Positions 31,868 to 39,888 are shown, counted from the first letter of the stretch. The stretch is 64,000 bases of DNA from Nonomuraea jiangxiensis (GCF_900099965.1 NZ_FNDJ01000024.1:1-64000); one strand, 5' to 3'. Notes: a model not told the origin generated them from the letters alone. Numbers and translations: made by a program.

Positions 31868-32551
31868 TCAGGCCGGTGTCGTCGCGCCGAGCCGGGGCAG
31901 CAGGTGGGCGCCCAGGAACGACGTCCATGCCAGGACGAGCGCGATGGCGAGGGCGAAGGCGACATTGGCCACCCGGGAGCCCTGGAACGCGAAGATCGAG
32001 AGCCAGCCCGCCAGGAAGAGCGCGCCGGTCACCGTGCTGAAGGCCGCCCAGCCGCGGTGGCCGGCCGCCGCGAACCGCCGGCCGAACACGAAGCACGCGG
32101 CGATCAGCGCGAGAAAGGCGAACCCGGCGACGAGCACGTGCACCATCGCGTGTGTGCTCGCGGTCGTGGGCGGCCCGAGGGGCGTCCCCGGCGGGAAGCC
32201 GTCGGCGGGGTCGGCGGAGAAGATGGCGGCGCCGACCATCCCGGCGCCGAAGACGCCGACCAGCCGCGGTCCCCAGGTGCCGCCCCGCCCCGCCGGACCC
32301 CGTACCCGGTGCAGGCCCACCGCTGCCGCCACGAACAGCAGGCCGCTGACCGCGAAGTTGGCGATCTGGATCCATCCCAGGTCACCGTTGCTCAGCATGC
32401 TGGCCGGGTGCCGGCTGATGTCGAACCCGTCCCTGGTGAACATCTGCAGCACGACCACGACGATGTAGAGCGGGCCTGCGAGGATGCCGCACATCAGCAG
32501 CGTCCGCGTCGCCCCGCCGGCCGCCGTGGTCGTGATGGGGTTCTCGGTCAT
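31868..32551 (-). CDS. DUF998 family membrane protein
   Basis: 227 residues, about six membrane helices. Family features: CGILAGPLYIVVVVLQMFTR, DGFDISRHPASMLSNGDLGWIQIANF (the DUF998 signature with R-H-P-x-S and G-x-x-G-W-x-Q) and VGVFGAGMVGAAIFSADPADGFPPG. Function unknown. It is the last gene behind an SRPBCC gene and a damaged ArsR gene, an ArsR-SRPBCC-DUF998 order that suggests a former stress-responsive operon. Confidence 0.85.
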   Translation of the reverse strand: MTENPITTTAAGGATRTLLMCGILAGPLYIVVVVLQMFTRDGFDISRHPASMLSNGDLGWIQIANFAVSGLLFVAAAVGLHRVRGPAGRGGTWGPRLVGVFGAGMVGAAIFSADPADGFPPGTPLGPPTTASTHAMVHVLVAGFAFLALIAACFVFGRRFAAAGHRGWAAFSTVTGALFLAGWLSIFAFQGSRVANVAFALAIALVLAWTSFLGAHLLPRLGATTPA

Positions 32552-32599
32552 CGGTCTACTCCTCTCTTGACAAAACGGGACGACACACCGCGTGGCGAG

Positions 32600-33259
32600 T
32601 CAGCCGTTGCCGTCCGTGCCGGTCTCGGGAGCGTGGTGCTGCATGGCGAACGCCACGGCCGCGGCGAGGTCGTCGTCGCTGATGTCCCAGGCGGCCTGGA
32701 CCGCGGGCCCCCAGGCGCGGCAGCTCGCCGCGGCGAACTCCTTCTCCTCCGGCCTGTCACCCCAGGTCGCTGGATCGAACGCGACGTCGCGCAGGAACAG
32801 GTCGAGGCCGAGCAGCGCCAGGTCCCAGCCGACGCCGATGCCGATCGTGGCACCGGGCCCGTACAGGCGGACCATGCCGTCGACGGTCTCGGCGGGGGCG
32901 GCGTGCTCCAGCTCCAGCACGGTCCCGCCGTCACCGCCGGGCGCCAGGCGTACTTCGACCTCGGTGGGCATGCCCTCCCCCAGGACCCAGGTCACCTTGA
33001 TCAAATGAGGCTCCTCGCAGCGCAGGATCTCCCCGCCGGCATTGCCCTTGAGCTGGAAGGTGCCGCCGAGCCGCAGGTCGCCCTCGATCGGGGCGAGCCA
33101 TCGGCCGATCCGGTCGGGGTCGGTGCAGGCGCTCCACACCTCCTCGATCGAGGCGTCGTACGTGCGCCGCAGCAGCAGCGACCGCCCCGGGCCGGTGGCG
33201 ACCGCCTGGTCGCCGATCTCCCGGTGAGTGGCGTTGATCTGGTTGACGACGTCGATCAT
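32600..33259 (-). CDS. SRPBCC/AHSA1 family protein
   Basis: 219 residues from ATG 33259 with GGAAGAAG ahead. START/AHSA1 features: LLLRRTYDASIEEVWSACTD, IGRWLAPIEGDLRLGGTFQL, then GGEILRCEEPHLIKVTW and WDLALLGLDLFLRDV. These proteins form a hydrophobic ligand cavity; many are encoded next to an ArsR regulator. The ATG overlaps the stop (ATGA) of the damaged ArsR frame upstream, a leftover of translational coupling. Ligand unknown. Confidence 0.88.
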   Translation of the reverse strand: MIDVVNQINATHREIGDQAVATGPGRSLLLRRTYDASIEEVWSACTDPDRIGRWLAPIEGDLRLGGTFQLKGNAGGEILRCEEPHLIKVTWVLGEGMPTEVEVRLAPGGDGGTVLELEHAAPAETVDGMVRLYGPGATIGIGVGWDLALLGLDLFLRDVAFDPATWGDRPEEKEFAAASCRAWGPAVQAAWDISDDDLAAAVAFAMQHHAPETGTDGNG

Positions 33260-33420
33260 TCGTCTTCTTCCTTCTCGTTGTTCGGGTCTGGCCGTGCCGT
33301 CGCGGACGGTGTCCCGTCGAGCGGGTGCCGGGCGCGCGCGAGTTCGGTCCCCAATGCGTCCAGGCGCCGGCTCCAGAACCGGCGCAAGCGCTCCAGCCAG
33401 ATGCCGGCCTCCCCGCAGTG
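33256..33420 (-). pseudogene. ArsR-family regulator, HTH domain lost
   Basis: Just upstream of the SRPBCC gene and overlapping it by 4 bases, a frame encodes GEAGIWLERLRRFWSRRLDA and LGTELARARH, matching the C-terminal helix of ArsR proteins that pair with AHSA1 genes. The preceding 70 or so residues with the winged helix are absent; upstream sequence in this frame is unrelated. The regulator is therefore beheaded, and the downstream operon may be constitutive or silent. Confidence 0.65.
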
Positions 33421-33609
33421 GTGGTACGGAGCGGGCGCCGAGGGTGCCGACCGCACCGCCGAGCACGTCGAGTGCGTGCCCGGGGCAACAATCTCACCTG
33501 TCACTTATATAAGTCAAGGCTGAATAAGCTTGGACACCGCGACCTCGGCGGCAGCGACCTTGATCTCGGTCTCCGCCCGTGCGACAACGGATACGGGGCC
33601 GGGAGGGTC

Positions 33610-33843
33610 ATGCACGTCCGCCGCCCGCGTCATCGCGTCATCGCGTCGCTCATCGGCGCGCTGCTGATCGGGCGCCCCTTCGCGCTGTTCCGCCAGATGT
33701 TCCGGCACGCGCCTAGCCGGGCCGCGGTCGTCATCGCCGCCGCCTTCATCGTCGCGGGCGTGTTCATGGTGCTCTACTGGGATGTCCGCGTCCTGGCCCG
33801 CCGCAAGATCATCCCCTGGTATCCGGTGGCCCCGTGGGCCTGA
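33610..33843 (+). CDS. Small membrane protein, function unknown
   Basis: 77 residues from ATG 33610. Basic start (MHVRRPRHRVIASLIG), one clear membrane helix (AAVVIAAAFIVAGVFMVLYW, about 43-62) and a basic tail VRVLARRKIIPWYP. The frame continues upstream to 33325, but that part looks like noise. No family recognised and no partner gene evident. Confidence 0.45.
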   Translation: MHVRRPRHRVIASLIGALLIGRPFALFRQMFRHAPSRAAVVIAAAFIVAGVFMVLYWDVRVLARRKIIPWYPVAPWA

Positions 33844-33878
33844 GCGCCTGGGCGGCGGTCAGGCCGCCTTCGCGGGCG

Positions 33879-34892
33879 TCACGGGCGAACCGCGCCGAGC
33901 AGGCGGGTACGCCAGTAGCCATCGAGGTCGACCACCTTGATGACGTCCCCGGTCTGTGGCGCGTGGACCATCTTGCCGTTGCCGGCGTACATGCCCATGT
34001 GTCCCAGGCCCTTGCTGAAGAGCAGGTCCCCGGGCTGCAACTGGTCCAGGGGGACGCGGCGGGCGGATCCCCAGCTCCATTGGGTCCAGGTCGTCCGGGG
34101 CAGCTCGACTCCCGCCTGACGCCAGGCGGCCTGGGTGAGGCCCGAGCAGTCGTAGCTGCCGGGGCCCGTGCCGCCGTACTGGTAGGGCTTGCCTATCTGG
34201 GCGAAGGCGAACTGGAGGGCCGTACGGGCGTTGCCGGAGGCCGGGCCGGTGTAGACGATGCCGGGACTGTTGGGGTCGCCGGTGCGGAAGAGGCCCAGCC
34301 GGCGCATGAGCTTGGTCTGCTCGTCGACCAGCTCGTCCACCTTGCCCTTCTCGTCACGCACCTTGTCGCGTGCGGTGTCGGCCTCCGCCAGCACGCGCTT
34401 GGCCGCGTTGCGGCGGTCGCGCAACTCCTTGGTGGCCGCCTCGAAGGCCCGGATCCTCGCCGCTCTGGCCTGCGCGAGATGGTCGAGCGAGGCCATGCCG
34501 CTCAGGGCGCCGCCGGGGTCGCCGCGGAAAACGAACCCCTGCCAGCCCGTCACCGCGCCGGACTGGTAGTCGGTGACCGCCAGCTTCACCAGGTCCCTGC
34601 GCAGCACCTCGGCGCGTGCGGCCGTGCGGCCGTACTCGGTGTTGAGGGTGTCGTACTTCTTCCGCGCGTTCTTGTACGTCTCGGTGGCCTGGTTGTAGCG
34701 CTCGACCAGCTGGTCGGCCCGTTCGTTCAGCTTCACCAGCTTCGCCCTGGCCTGGGCGGGCGACGGGTCGGCGGCGGCGGTGCCAGGCGCCGAGGCTAAC
34801 GCGATCGACGCCAGCACCACGGCGACGATCGCCCGCCCGGGCCTTGCCGGTACGGCGACCACGATGTCTCCTCGTACGTTCGTCGGCTTCAC
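33879..34892 (-). CDS. NlpC/P60 peptidoglycan endopeptidase, secreted
   Basis: 337 residues. Signal peptide about 1-42 (IVAVVLASIALASAPGTAAA). Residues 45-210 are a long coiled coil as in RipA/CwlO-type hydrolases. The C-terminal NlpC/P60 domain has the catalytic Cys in SYDCSGLTQAAWRQAG, His in GLGHMGMYAGNG and the third residue in KMVHAPQTGDV. It cuts stem peptides of the cell wall. It overlaps the small membrane protein gene upstream by ATGA; the two-gene unit is preceded by the palindrome at 35119-35135. Confidence 0.92.
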   Translation of the reverse strand: MKPTNVRGDIVVAVPARPGRAIVAVVLASIALASAPGTAAADPSPAQARAKLVKLNERADQLVERYNQATETYKNARKKYDTLNTEYGRTAARAEVLRRDLVKLAVTDYQSGAVTGWQGFVFRGDPGGALSGMASLDHLAQARAARIRAFEAATKELRDRRNAAKRVLAEADTARDKVRDEKGKVDELVDEQTKLMRRLGLFRTGDPNSPGIVYTGPASGNARTALQFAFAQIGKPYQYGGTGPGSYDCSGLTQAAWRQAGVELPRTTWTQWSWGSARRVPLDQLQPGDLLFSKGLGHMGMYAGNGKMVHAPQTGDVIKVVDLDGYWRTRLLGAVRP

Positions 34893-35086
34893 TTCGACGG
34901 GGCAGGCTTGCCTTCCTGGGACCCGTCAGCGGTGGCGGGTGATGTGTGCGATGATCTCCGTCGTACGCGTTCCTGGGCTTCGGCGGCCTTCGCGCGGGCT
35001 TCGGAGCGCATGAGATGGACGACACCGGCGATGATCACCCCGCCGACCACCATGGGTGGGACGAGGGCGGACACGATCTCGAACAT
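34889..35086 (-). CDS. Small single-pass membrane protein before NlpC/P60
   Basis: 65 residues from ATG 35086 (MFEIVSALVPPMVVGGVII), one membrane helix at about 5-25 and then a basic Ala/Arg/Ser-rich tail (RSEARAKAAEAQERVRRR). Translationally coupled to the NlpC/P60 gene (ATGA). It might help place or regulate the hydrolase, but only position suggests this. Confidence 0.65.
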   Translation of the reverse strand: MFEIVSALVPPMVVGGVIIAGVVHLMRSEARAKAAEAQERVRRRSSHTSPATADGSQEGKPAPSK

Positions 35087-35118
35087 GACATCCCGCTTTC
35101 GGGTCGGCAACGGCCCAG

Positions 35119-35135
35119 TTCTACGTGACGTAGAA
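35119..35135. promoter_or_regulatory. Palindrome TTCTACGTGACGTAGAA, probable BlaI-family operator
   Basis: Perfect 8-1-8 palindrome, 33 bases upstream of the small membrane protein/NlpC-P60 unit. Its half-sites TTCTAC/GTAGAA recur with the same 5-base spacing at 39363-39379 before the DsbA-VKOR operon. The shape is close to BlaI/MecI/CopY operators (TACTACA-n2-TGTAGTA type). The BlaI gene of this locus is at 36123-36479. Confidence 0.65.
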
Positions 35136-35193
35136 GACAAACATACTGCTTGTCCGGGGTCGCCAGAGCCAGTCGCCCTGAGTGCTCAGCCCG

Positions 35194-36126
35194 TCAGAGG
35201 GTGATGCACACCAGCGGTGCGACCAGCACGGCCATCGGCCCGCTGACCAGCAGCCCGGCCGTCGAGTAGGCCGCGGCGGGCACCCAGCGGGGCTGCCCGC
35301 GCTCACCGAGCAGCCGTTGCAGGCGTTCGACGAGTCCCGCGTCGGCCAGGGCCGGCATGGCCGGTCCCGGGCGCGGGCCGGCGGAGGCCATCCGGACCAG
35401 GGCACGCGCCAGCGGCAGCGGGCCCCGCGCCCGGCACGCGTGATCGTCGGCGATCATCTCCACCAGCACGGCGACCGCCTGCCGCGCCGTACGGACGGAG
35501 GCCAGCCACGGGAACGCGCGCTCGAGCGCGACGAACGGCAGCAGGGCGAGGTCGTGGTGGCCACGGGCGTGCGCCCGCTCATGCGCCAGCACGGCCTGCA
35601 GTTCCTGAGGGGCCAGCAGGTCGAGGGTGCCCCGGCTCAGCACGATCCGCCGGTGCCTGCCCGGTACGCAGTAGGCCACGTGCTCGGCCACCGGCAGCAC
35701 GTAGGCGTCGTGCACCGGCGAATGATCGGCGACCACGTCGACCAGCAGGCGCTGACGGTGCCGCTCCCGGATCGTGCCCGTGGTGATCCGCGCCGTGTGG
35801 AGGAGGAGCCAGCTCATCAGGCCCACGGACCAGGTCAGAGCCAGCAGGTGCACCGGCCCGAGCCCTTCGAGGCCATCACCGCCGGCGATCTGGAGTGCCA
35901 GGGTGTGCCCTCCGTGCGGGAACACCGCCGCGAGCGGCGCGACGGCGCCCACCAGCCCGAGACCGACCGCGCCCAGGCCGGCGGACAACCCGATCGCCTG
36001 CCACAGCACCAGCGCCGCCCGGGGGCAGCGGTGCGTCCACGCCGCCCCGGCCAGCCGGCGGGCGGCCCGGTCGCCGAGCAGCACCGGCAGCAGCGCCACC
36101 CCGGCCGCCACCACCCAGGCGATCAA
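35194..36126 (-). CDS. BlaR1-like M56 metallopeptidase
   Basis: 310 residues, about four membrane segments. Zinc protease motif VLAHERAHARGHHD (HExxH) with a downstream acidic residue in EMIADDHACR, as in the M56/BlaR1 family. No extracellular penicillin-binding domain, so it is the short form common in actinobacteria. It starts at the end of the BlaI gene (4-base overlap). In BlaR-BlaI pairs the protease inactivates the repressor after an envelope signal; its trigger here is unknown. Confidence 0.88.
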   Translation of the reverse strand: MIAWVVAAGVALLPVLLGDRAARRLAGAAWTHRCPRAALVLWQAIGLSAGLGAVGLGLVGAVAPLAAVFPHGGHTLALQIAGGDGLEGLGPVHLLALTWSVGLMSWLLLHTARITTGTIRERHRQRLLVDVVADHSPVHDAYVLPVAEHVAYCVPGRHRRIVLSRGTLDLLAPQELQAVLAHERAHARGHHDLALLPFVALERAFPWLASVRTARQAVAVLVEMIADDHACRARGPLPLARALVRMASAGPRPGPAMPALADAGLVERLQRLLGERGQPRWVPAAAYSTAGLLVSGPMAVLVAPLVCITL

Positions 36127-36479
36127 GACCCGGATCCGTCCAGCTCGCCCAGCGCCTCCCGCAAGGCGGCGGCCACCTCAGGGGTCACCGTGCCGACGAA
36201 GCGCTGAACGGCCGCCGCCACGTCGCCGGCCTCGTCGAGGGCGGCCCGCATCGCCTCGGCTACGAAGGCGTCCTTGCCGGCCGTGGCCTTGTACAGGTGC
36301 GCCCGTCCGACGCGCTCGCGAGAGACCATGCCCTTGGCCGACAGCCGCATCAGGACCGTCAGCACCGTGGTGGTGGCGGGCCGCGAGGGCAGACCGGCCG
36401 CGAGGTGGTGGGCGAACATGCCCTCGGGATGCTCCCACAGGGCTTCCATGACCGCTCGCTCAAGGTTGCCGAGCTGCAC
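36123..36479 (-). CDS. BlaI/MecI-family repressor
   Basis: 118 residues from GTG 36479 (MQLGNLERAVMEALW), chosen because GGGAGGGG lies 5 bases ahead; TTG 36509 and GTG 36485 are in frame too. Winged helix: LERAVMEALWEHPEGMFAHH, TTTVLTVLMRLSAKGMVSRE, RAHLYKATAGKDAF, then a helical dimer domain (LDEAGDVAAAVQRFVG). Paired with the M56 protease gene. A weaker dyad, GGTAGAAAGGCTACC at 36511-36525, sits just upstream and may be its own operator. Confidence 0.9.
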   Translation of the reverse strand: MQLGNLERAVMEALWEHPEGMFAHHLAAGLPSRPATTTVLTVLMRLSAKGMVSRERVGRAHLYKATAGKDAFVAEAMRAALDEAGDVAAAVQRFVGTVTPEVAAALREALGELDGSGS

Positions 36480-36635
36480 CGTCACCCCTCCCGCCGGCGT
36501 TCCCCCCAAGGTAGAAAGGCTACCGCCCGCCAGTGTCGCGAGCGGCGGCCGACGTGCCTCACCTCGATCGATAAACCCGTCGTCAGTCGCCGCCGCCTTT
36601 CTGGATCACCGCCTTAGCCAGGTCTTACGCAGTCC

Positions 36636-36641
36636 TTGACA
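36636..36641 (+). promoter_or_regulatory. TTGACA, possible -35 of htrA
   Basis: TTGACA stands 35 bases before the htrA ATG. No convincing -10 hexamer follows at 16-18 bases (ACTCTA or CTCTAG at best), so the promoter is only suggested. Confidence 0.3.
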
Positions 36642-36675
36642 CCCTTGGGTCATCGGGACTCTAGGGAGATGACAG

Positions 36676-37902
36676 ATGAACGCGAACGAGCCTCACGAGC
36701 AGGGGACCGGCGGGTGGAGCCAGTTCGGCGCCACCCCGCCGACCGCCGGGGGCTTCCCCCGGCGCGACACGATCGTCATGGAGCAGCCGCCGCCCCCTCC
36801 GCCCGCGCCGCCCAGGAAGGCGGTCCTCACCGCCGGGCAGAAGGTGGTGGCCGGGCTCGCGCTGGCCGCGATGGCGGTGGCCGGTGGCGTGGTGGGGGCC
36901 GTCCTGGCGACCTCGTTCCAGCCCGCGCCGGTCGCGACCGCCAGCGCGCCGAGCCCCGTCTTCAAGTCGACCTCCTCGCAGCTCACCGTGGCCGAGGTCG
37001 CGGCGAAGGTACAGCCGTCAGTCGTGATGATCCAGGGTCAGACCGGTGAGGGCTCCGGTGTGGTGCTGTCGGAGGACGGCCACATCCTGACCAACAACCA
37101 CGTGGTGGAGGGCGCCGGCCAGGGTGGCGGGCAGATGACCGTCAAGTTCAGCGACGGCAAGACGGCCAGGGCCACGGTCGTCGGCACCGACCCGGCCACC
37201 GACCTGGCCGTCATCAAGGCCGAGGGCGTCTCCGGGCTGAGCAAGGCCACCCTCGGCGACAGCGACGCGCTGAAGGTCGGCGACGCGGTGCTGGCCATCG
37301 GCAGCCCGCTCGGCCTGGACGGATCGGTCACCGCCGGCATCGTCAGCGCGCTCGACCGTACGCTCACCACCGGACCGGAGCAGCGCCAGCAGCTTCCTCC
37401 CGGATGGGGCCAGCAGCAGCAGTCCGCCGGCACCACGATCGGCGGCGCCATCCAGACCGACGCCTCCATCAACCCCGGCAATTCCGGCGGCGCCCTGGTG
37501 AACGCCGCGGGCGAGCTGGTCGGCATCAACACCGCCATCGCCTCGGACGCGGCCGGCGGCGGCGTCGGCTTCGCCATCCCGGTCAACACCGCCAAGCAGG
37601 TGTCCGAGCAGCTCATCAGCACCGGCAAGGTCACCCATGCCTTCCTCGGGGTGAGCGTCACCGACGCGACGGGCGACGTCCCGGGCGCCCTGATCGGACA
37701 GATCACCGCGGGCAGCCCGGCGGAGAAGGCGGGGCTGCGGCAGGGCGACCTGATCACCAGGATCGATGACACGCCGGTTGACGGGGGTGACACCGTGGTC
37801 GGGCAGGTCAGGGGCTTCAAGCCGGGCCAGCAGGTCAAGATCACCTACATGCGGGACGGCACGTCGCACGAGGTCACCGTGACCCTCCAGAAGCAGAGCT
37901 AG
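36676..37902 (+). CDS. HtrA/DegP-type serine protease with PDZ domain
   Basis: 408 residues. Cytoplasmic Pro-rich N-terminus, one membrane anchor at about 58-82 (VVAGLALAAMAVAGGVVGAV), trypsin-like domain with the full triad: His in ILTNNHVVEG, Asp in DPATDLAVIKA, Ser in INPGNSGGALV. C-terminal PDZ (about 315-400; AFLGVSVTDATGDVPGALIG, GLRQGDLITRIDD). It degrades or refolds damaged proteins at the outer face of the membrane. Start has GGGAGATGACAG ahead. Neighbours also serve envelope and disulfide quality control. Confidence 0.95.
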   Translation: MNANEPHEQGTGGWSQFGATPPTAGGFPRRDTIVMEQPPPPPPAPPRKAVLTAGQKVVAGLALAAMAVAGGVVGAVLATSFQPAPVATASAPSPVFKSTSSQLTVAEVAAKVQPSVVMIQGQTGEGSGVVLSEDGHILTNNHVVEGAGQGGGQMTVKFSDGKTARATVVGTDPATDLAVIKAEGVSGLSKATLGDSDALKVGDAVLAIGSPLGLDGSVTAGIVSALDRTLTTGPEQRQQLPPGWGQQQQSAGTTIGGAIQTDASINPGNSGGALVNAAGELVGINTAIASDAAGGGVGFAIPVNTAKQVSEQLISTGKVTHAFLGVSVTDATGDVPGALIGQITAGSPAEKAGLRQGDLITRIDDTPVDGGDTVVGQVRGFKPGQQVKITYMRDGTSHEVTVTLQKQS

Positions 37903-37918
37903 CCTTCTGGGCTGTGCC

Positions 37919-37955
37919 GGCCGGCGCGCGGATCCACAGCGACCGCGCGCCGGCC
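37919..37955. terminator. Bidirectional terminator between htrA and VKOR genes
   Basis: Perfect 13-bp stem (GGCCGGCGCGCGG with CCGCGCGCCGGCC) and 11-base loop between two convergent genes. It lacks a T-run, as is common in actinobacteria. Confidence 0.8.
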
Positions 37956-37964
37956 GCCCCCTGT

Positions 37965-38618
37965 CTACAGCAAGGTGCTCCAGTAGGACTGGAAGCGCAC
38001 CCCGATCGCGGCGATGAGGGCAAGGAACCAGACGGTGAGCGGCACGGTGTGGTAGGCGGCGAGGCGGCGCATGCCCACCGGGGCGGGCAGGTGCTGGTGG
38101 ATCACGTTGTGCAGGGTGACGTACCAGAAGATCGGTACGGTCACAGCCCACACGATCATGCAGTACGGGCACAGCGCACCGATGACATAGAGGCTCTGGA
38201 AGATCAGCCAGTGCACGAAGACCACGCCGGCCGTGGCACCGGCCTGCAACCCGAGCCAGAACCACCGCGGCAACCGGGCACCGGCCAGCAGCGAGACACC
38301 GACCGTGGTGACCACGGCGAAGGAAGCGATGCCCAGCAGCGGATTGGGGAATCCGAAGAGCTCGGCTTGAGGGGTGCGCATGATCGACCCGCAGGACAGC
38401 ACCGGGTTGATGCTGCAACTCGGCACGTAGGCCGGATTCTTCAGCAGGGCGATCTTCTCGACCGTCAGGACGAACGCGGCGATCAACCCGACCGCACCGC
38501 CGATCAGGAGGAGCCGTGGCAGCAGGCGAGGAAAGGGCACGCCCTCGGGTTCGACGGCGTGGGCCGTGGCGGGGATGACGCCCACGGGGGGCGTGAGGTC
38601 ACTGGGCGAGCGCCGCAT
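37965..38618 (-). CDS. Vitamin K epoxide reductase-like (VKOR) protein
   Basis: 217 residues with about five membrane helices. Conserved cysteines: SCSINPVLSCGSIM (loop pair) and GALCPYCMIVW (CxxC active site near the quinone), with the family Ser/Asn residues. It reoxidises DsbA-type partners using quinone, forming the disulfide pathway actinobacteria use in place of DsbB. Its start overlaps the end of the DsbA-like gene by 20 bases, confirming partnership. Confidence 0.93.
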   Translation of the reverse strand: MRRSPSDLTPPVGVIPATAHAVEPEGVPFPRLLPRLLLIGGAVGLIAAFVLTVEKIALLKNPAYVPSCSINPVLSCGSIMRTPQAELFGFPNPLLGIASFAVVTTVGVSLLAGARLPRWFWLGLQAGATAGVVFVHWLIFQSLYVIGALCPYCMIVWAVTVPIFWYVTLHNVIHQHLPAPVGMRRLAAYHTVPLTVWFLALIAAIGVRFQSYWSTLL

Positions 38619-39336
38619 CGATGGCTGCCTTGAACTCGTCGGCGGACTGGGGTTCGATCCGCCGGCCGTTGAGGAAGAACGTCGGGGTGCCCTGCACGCC
38701 GAGCGCCTCGCCGTCGGCGGCGTCCTTCTTCACCCTGGCCAGCGTGGCCGGGTCCTCGTACGCCTTGTCCCAGGCGGCCAGATCAAGACCGAGACCTTCT
38801 GCCATCTTGCGGAAGAACGCGTCGGCCGGCTGCTGCTTCTCGCCCCACTGGGTCTGGGTCTCGTACATCTGCTGGTACATCGCCTCGAACTTGCCCTGCC
38901 GCGCCGCGGCCTCCACGGCCCTGGCAGCGCGCTCGGCGTTGAAGTGGCTGCCGATCGGGAAGTAGCGGGCGACGAAGGTGACCCTGCCCGTGTACTCCTT
39001 GCGGAGCTGTTCGACCACGGGGAAGTACGCCCTGCACGCCTCGCACTCGAAGTCGAGGAACTCCACCAGCGTCACCTTGCCGTCCGCGGCGGTCTGCAGC
39101 CGGTGGCTGTCCTCCCGGACCACCTGCGGAGCGCCCGCCGCCGCGGGGTTCACGCCCGCCTGCTCGGAGCCCAGGCTGCTGATCGCCAGCCACACGGCGG
39201 CCACCACGGCGAACACCCCGATCGCGGCGACCGACATGGTGACGTTCTTCCTGCGCGCGGAACGTTGCTTGTCCTTCGCGCGCAGGGCCTCGACCTTGGC
39301 ACGCCGAGCCTCAGCCCGGTCCTGTTGCTGCGGCAC
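38599..39336 (-). CDS. DsbA-like thiol:disulfide oxidoreductase, membrane anchored
   Basis: 245 residues from GTG 39336, with GGGAGGAG ahead; the longer upstream frame would run through the operator. Basic cytoplasmic start, one membrane helix at about 33-55 (MSVAAIGVFAVVAAVWLAIS), then a thioredoxin fold with FECEACRAYF (CxxC) and the cis-Pro in VQGTPTFFLNGR. It introduces disulfides into exported proteins and is recharged by the VKOR encoded next. The palindrome at 39363-39379 lies 27 bases upstream. Confidence 0.93.
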   Translation of the reverse strand: MPQQQDRAEARRAKVEALRAKDKQRSARRKNVTMSVAAIGVFAVVAAVWLAISSLGSEQAGVNPAAAGAPQVVREDSHRLQTAADGKVTLVEFLDFECEACRAYFPVVEQLRKEYTGRVTFVARYFPIGSHFNAERAARAVEAAARQGKFEAMYQQMYETQTQWGEKQQPADAFFRKMAEGLGLDLAAWDKAYEDPATLARVKKDAADGEALGVQGTPTFFLNGRRIEPQSADEFKAAIDAALAQ

Positions 39337-39362
39337 GCGCGGCTCCTCCCGCTGGCTAATGT

Positions 39363-39379
39363 TTCTACGAAGTGTAGAA
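39363..39379. promoter_or_regulatory. Palindrome TTCTACGAAGTGTAGAA before dsbA-VKOR
   Basis: TTCTAC-GAAGT-GTAGAA, the same half-sites and spacing as 35119-35135. It lies 27 bases before the DsbA-like start codon. Two such sites within 4.3 kb, on either side of the BlaI-M56 genes, support a shared BlaI-type repressor. Confidence 0.65.
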
Positions 39380-39440
39380 GATAGGCGGGATGGTCGGGCA
39401 CCGTACGCGGACGCCTTGTGGCACGCGCCGGGCGCGGTCA

Positions 39441-39468
39441 TTGACATTCGCCGCGGCGGCGACAGAAT
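39441..39468 (+). promoter_or_regulatory. Promoter of the ArsR-CDF unit
   Basis: TTGACA at 39441-39446, 16 bases, then CAGAAT at 39463-39468. Transcription would begin about at the ATG at 39475, so the message may be leaderless. Confidence 0.5.
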
Positions 39469-39472
39469 GGAT

Positions 39473-39492
39473 ATATGAACAACTCTTCAGAT
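39473..39492. promoter_or_regulatory. SmtB/ArsR-type operator overlapping the start codon
   Basis: ATATGAA-CAACTC-TTCAGAT is a 7-6-7 inverted repeat with one mismatch. It fits the ATATGAAC-type SmtB/CzrA operator family and covers the ATG of the regulator gene itself. Confidence 0.6.
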
Positions 39493-39888
39493 GGGAATGT
39501 ATTGACGGTGGATGGTTGCGCCGTCAAGGTGGTGGACGCCGACCGGGTGACAGCCGTGCGCGAGCGGATGCCGGCCGCCGAGGATCTGGCCGACACGGCC
39601 GACATCTTCGGCCTGCTCTCCGACCCCAACCGGCTGCGTTTGCTGGTCGCCCTGCTGGACGGGGAGTTGTGCGTGTGCGACCTGGCGGCGGTCACCGGGC
39701 AGAGCGAATCGGCCGTCTCCCACGCCCTGCGGCTCCTGCGCGCGCACCGGATCGTGTCCGCGCGCCGGTCGGGGCGGATGGCCTACTACCGGCTGGAGGA
39801 CCCGCACGTACGGATGTTGCTCGACCTGGCACTCGCCCACACCGAGCACACCGAGGCCATCCACCCCGAACGCGACGGGGCTTCGTGA
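39475..39888 (+). CDS. Metal-sensing ArsR/SmtB-family repressor
   Basis: 137 residues. HTH: LSDPNRLRLLVALLDGE, then ELCVCDLAAVTGQSESAVSH and ALRLLRAHRIV. The CVC pair sits at the start of the recognition motif, the classic alpha-3 metal site (ArsR/CadC type), and a second potential site near the end (DPHVRMLLDLALAHTEHTE) resembles the alpha-5 site of zinc/nickel/cobalt sensors. It would release its DNA on binding metal. Directly upstream of a cation diffusion facilitator (TGATG overlap), so Zn, Cd, Co or Ni are likely effectors; which one cannot be told. Confidence 0.9.
   Translation: MNNSSDGNVLTVDGCAVKVVDADRVTAVRERMPAAEDLADTADIFGLLSDPNRLRLLVALLDGELCVCDLAAVTGQSESAVSHALRLLRAHRIVSARRSGRMAYYRLEDPHVRMLLDLALAHTEHTEAIHPERDGAS

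Noticed and set aside
33325..33609. Upstream extension of the small membrane protein gene
   Set aside because: The sequence overlaps the ArsR remnant on the other strand and has no protein-like features.
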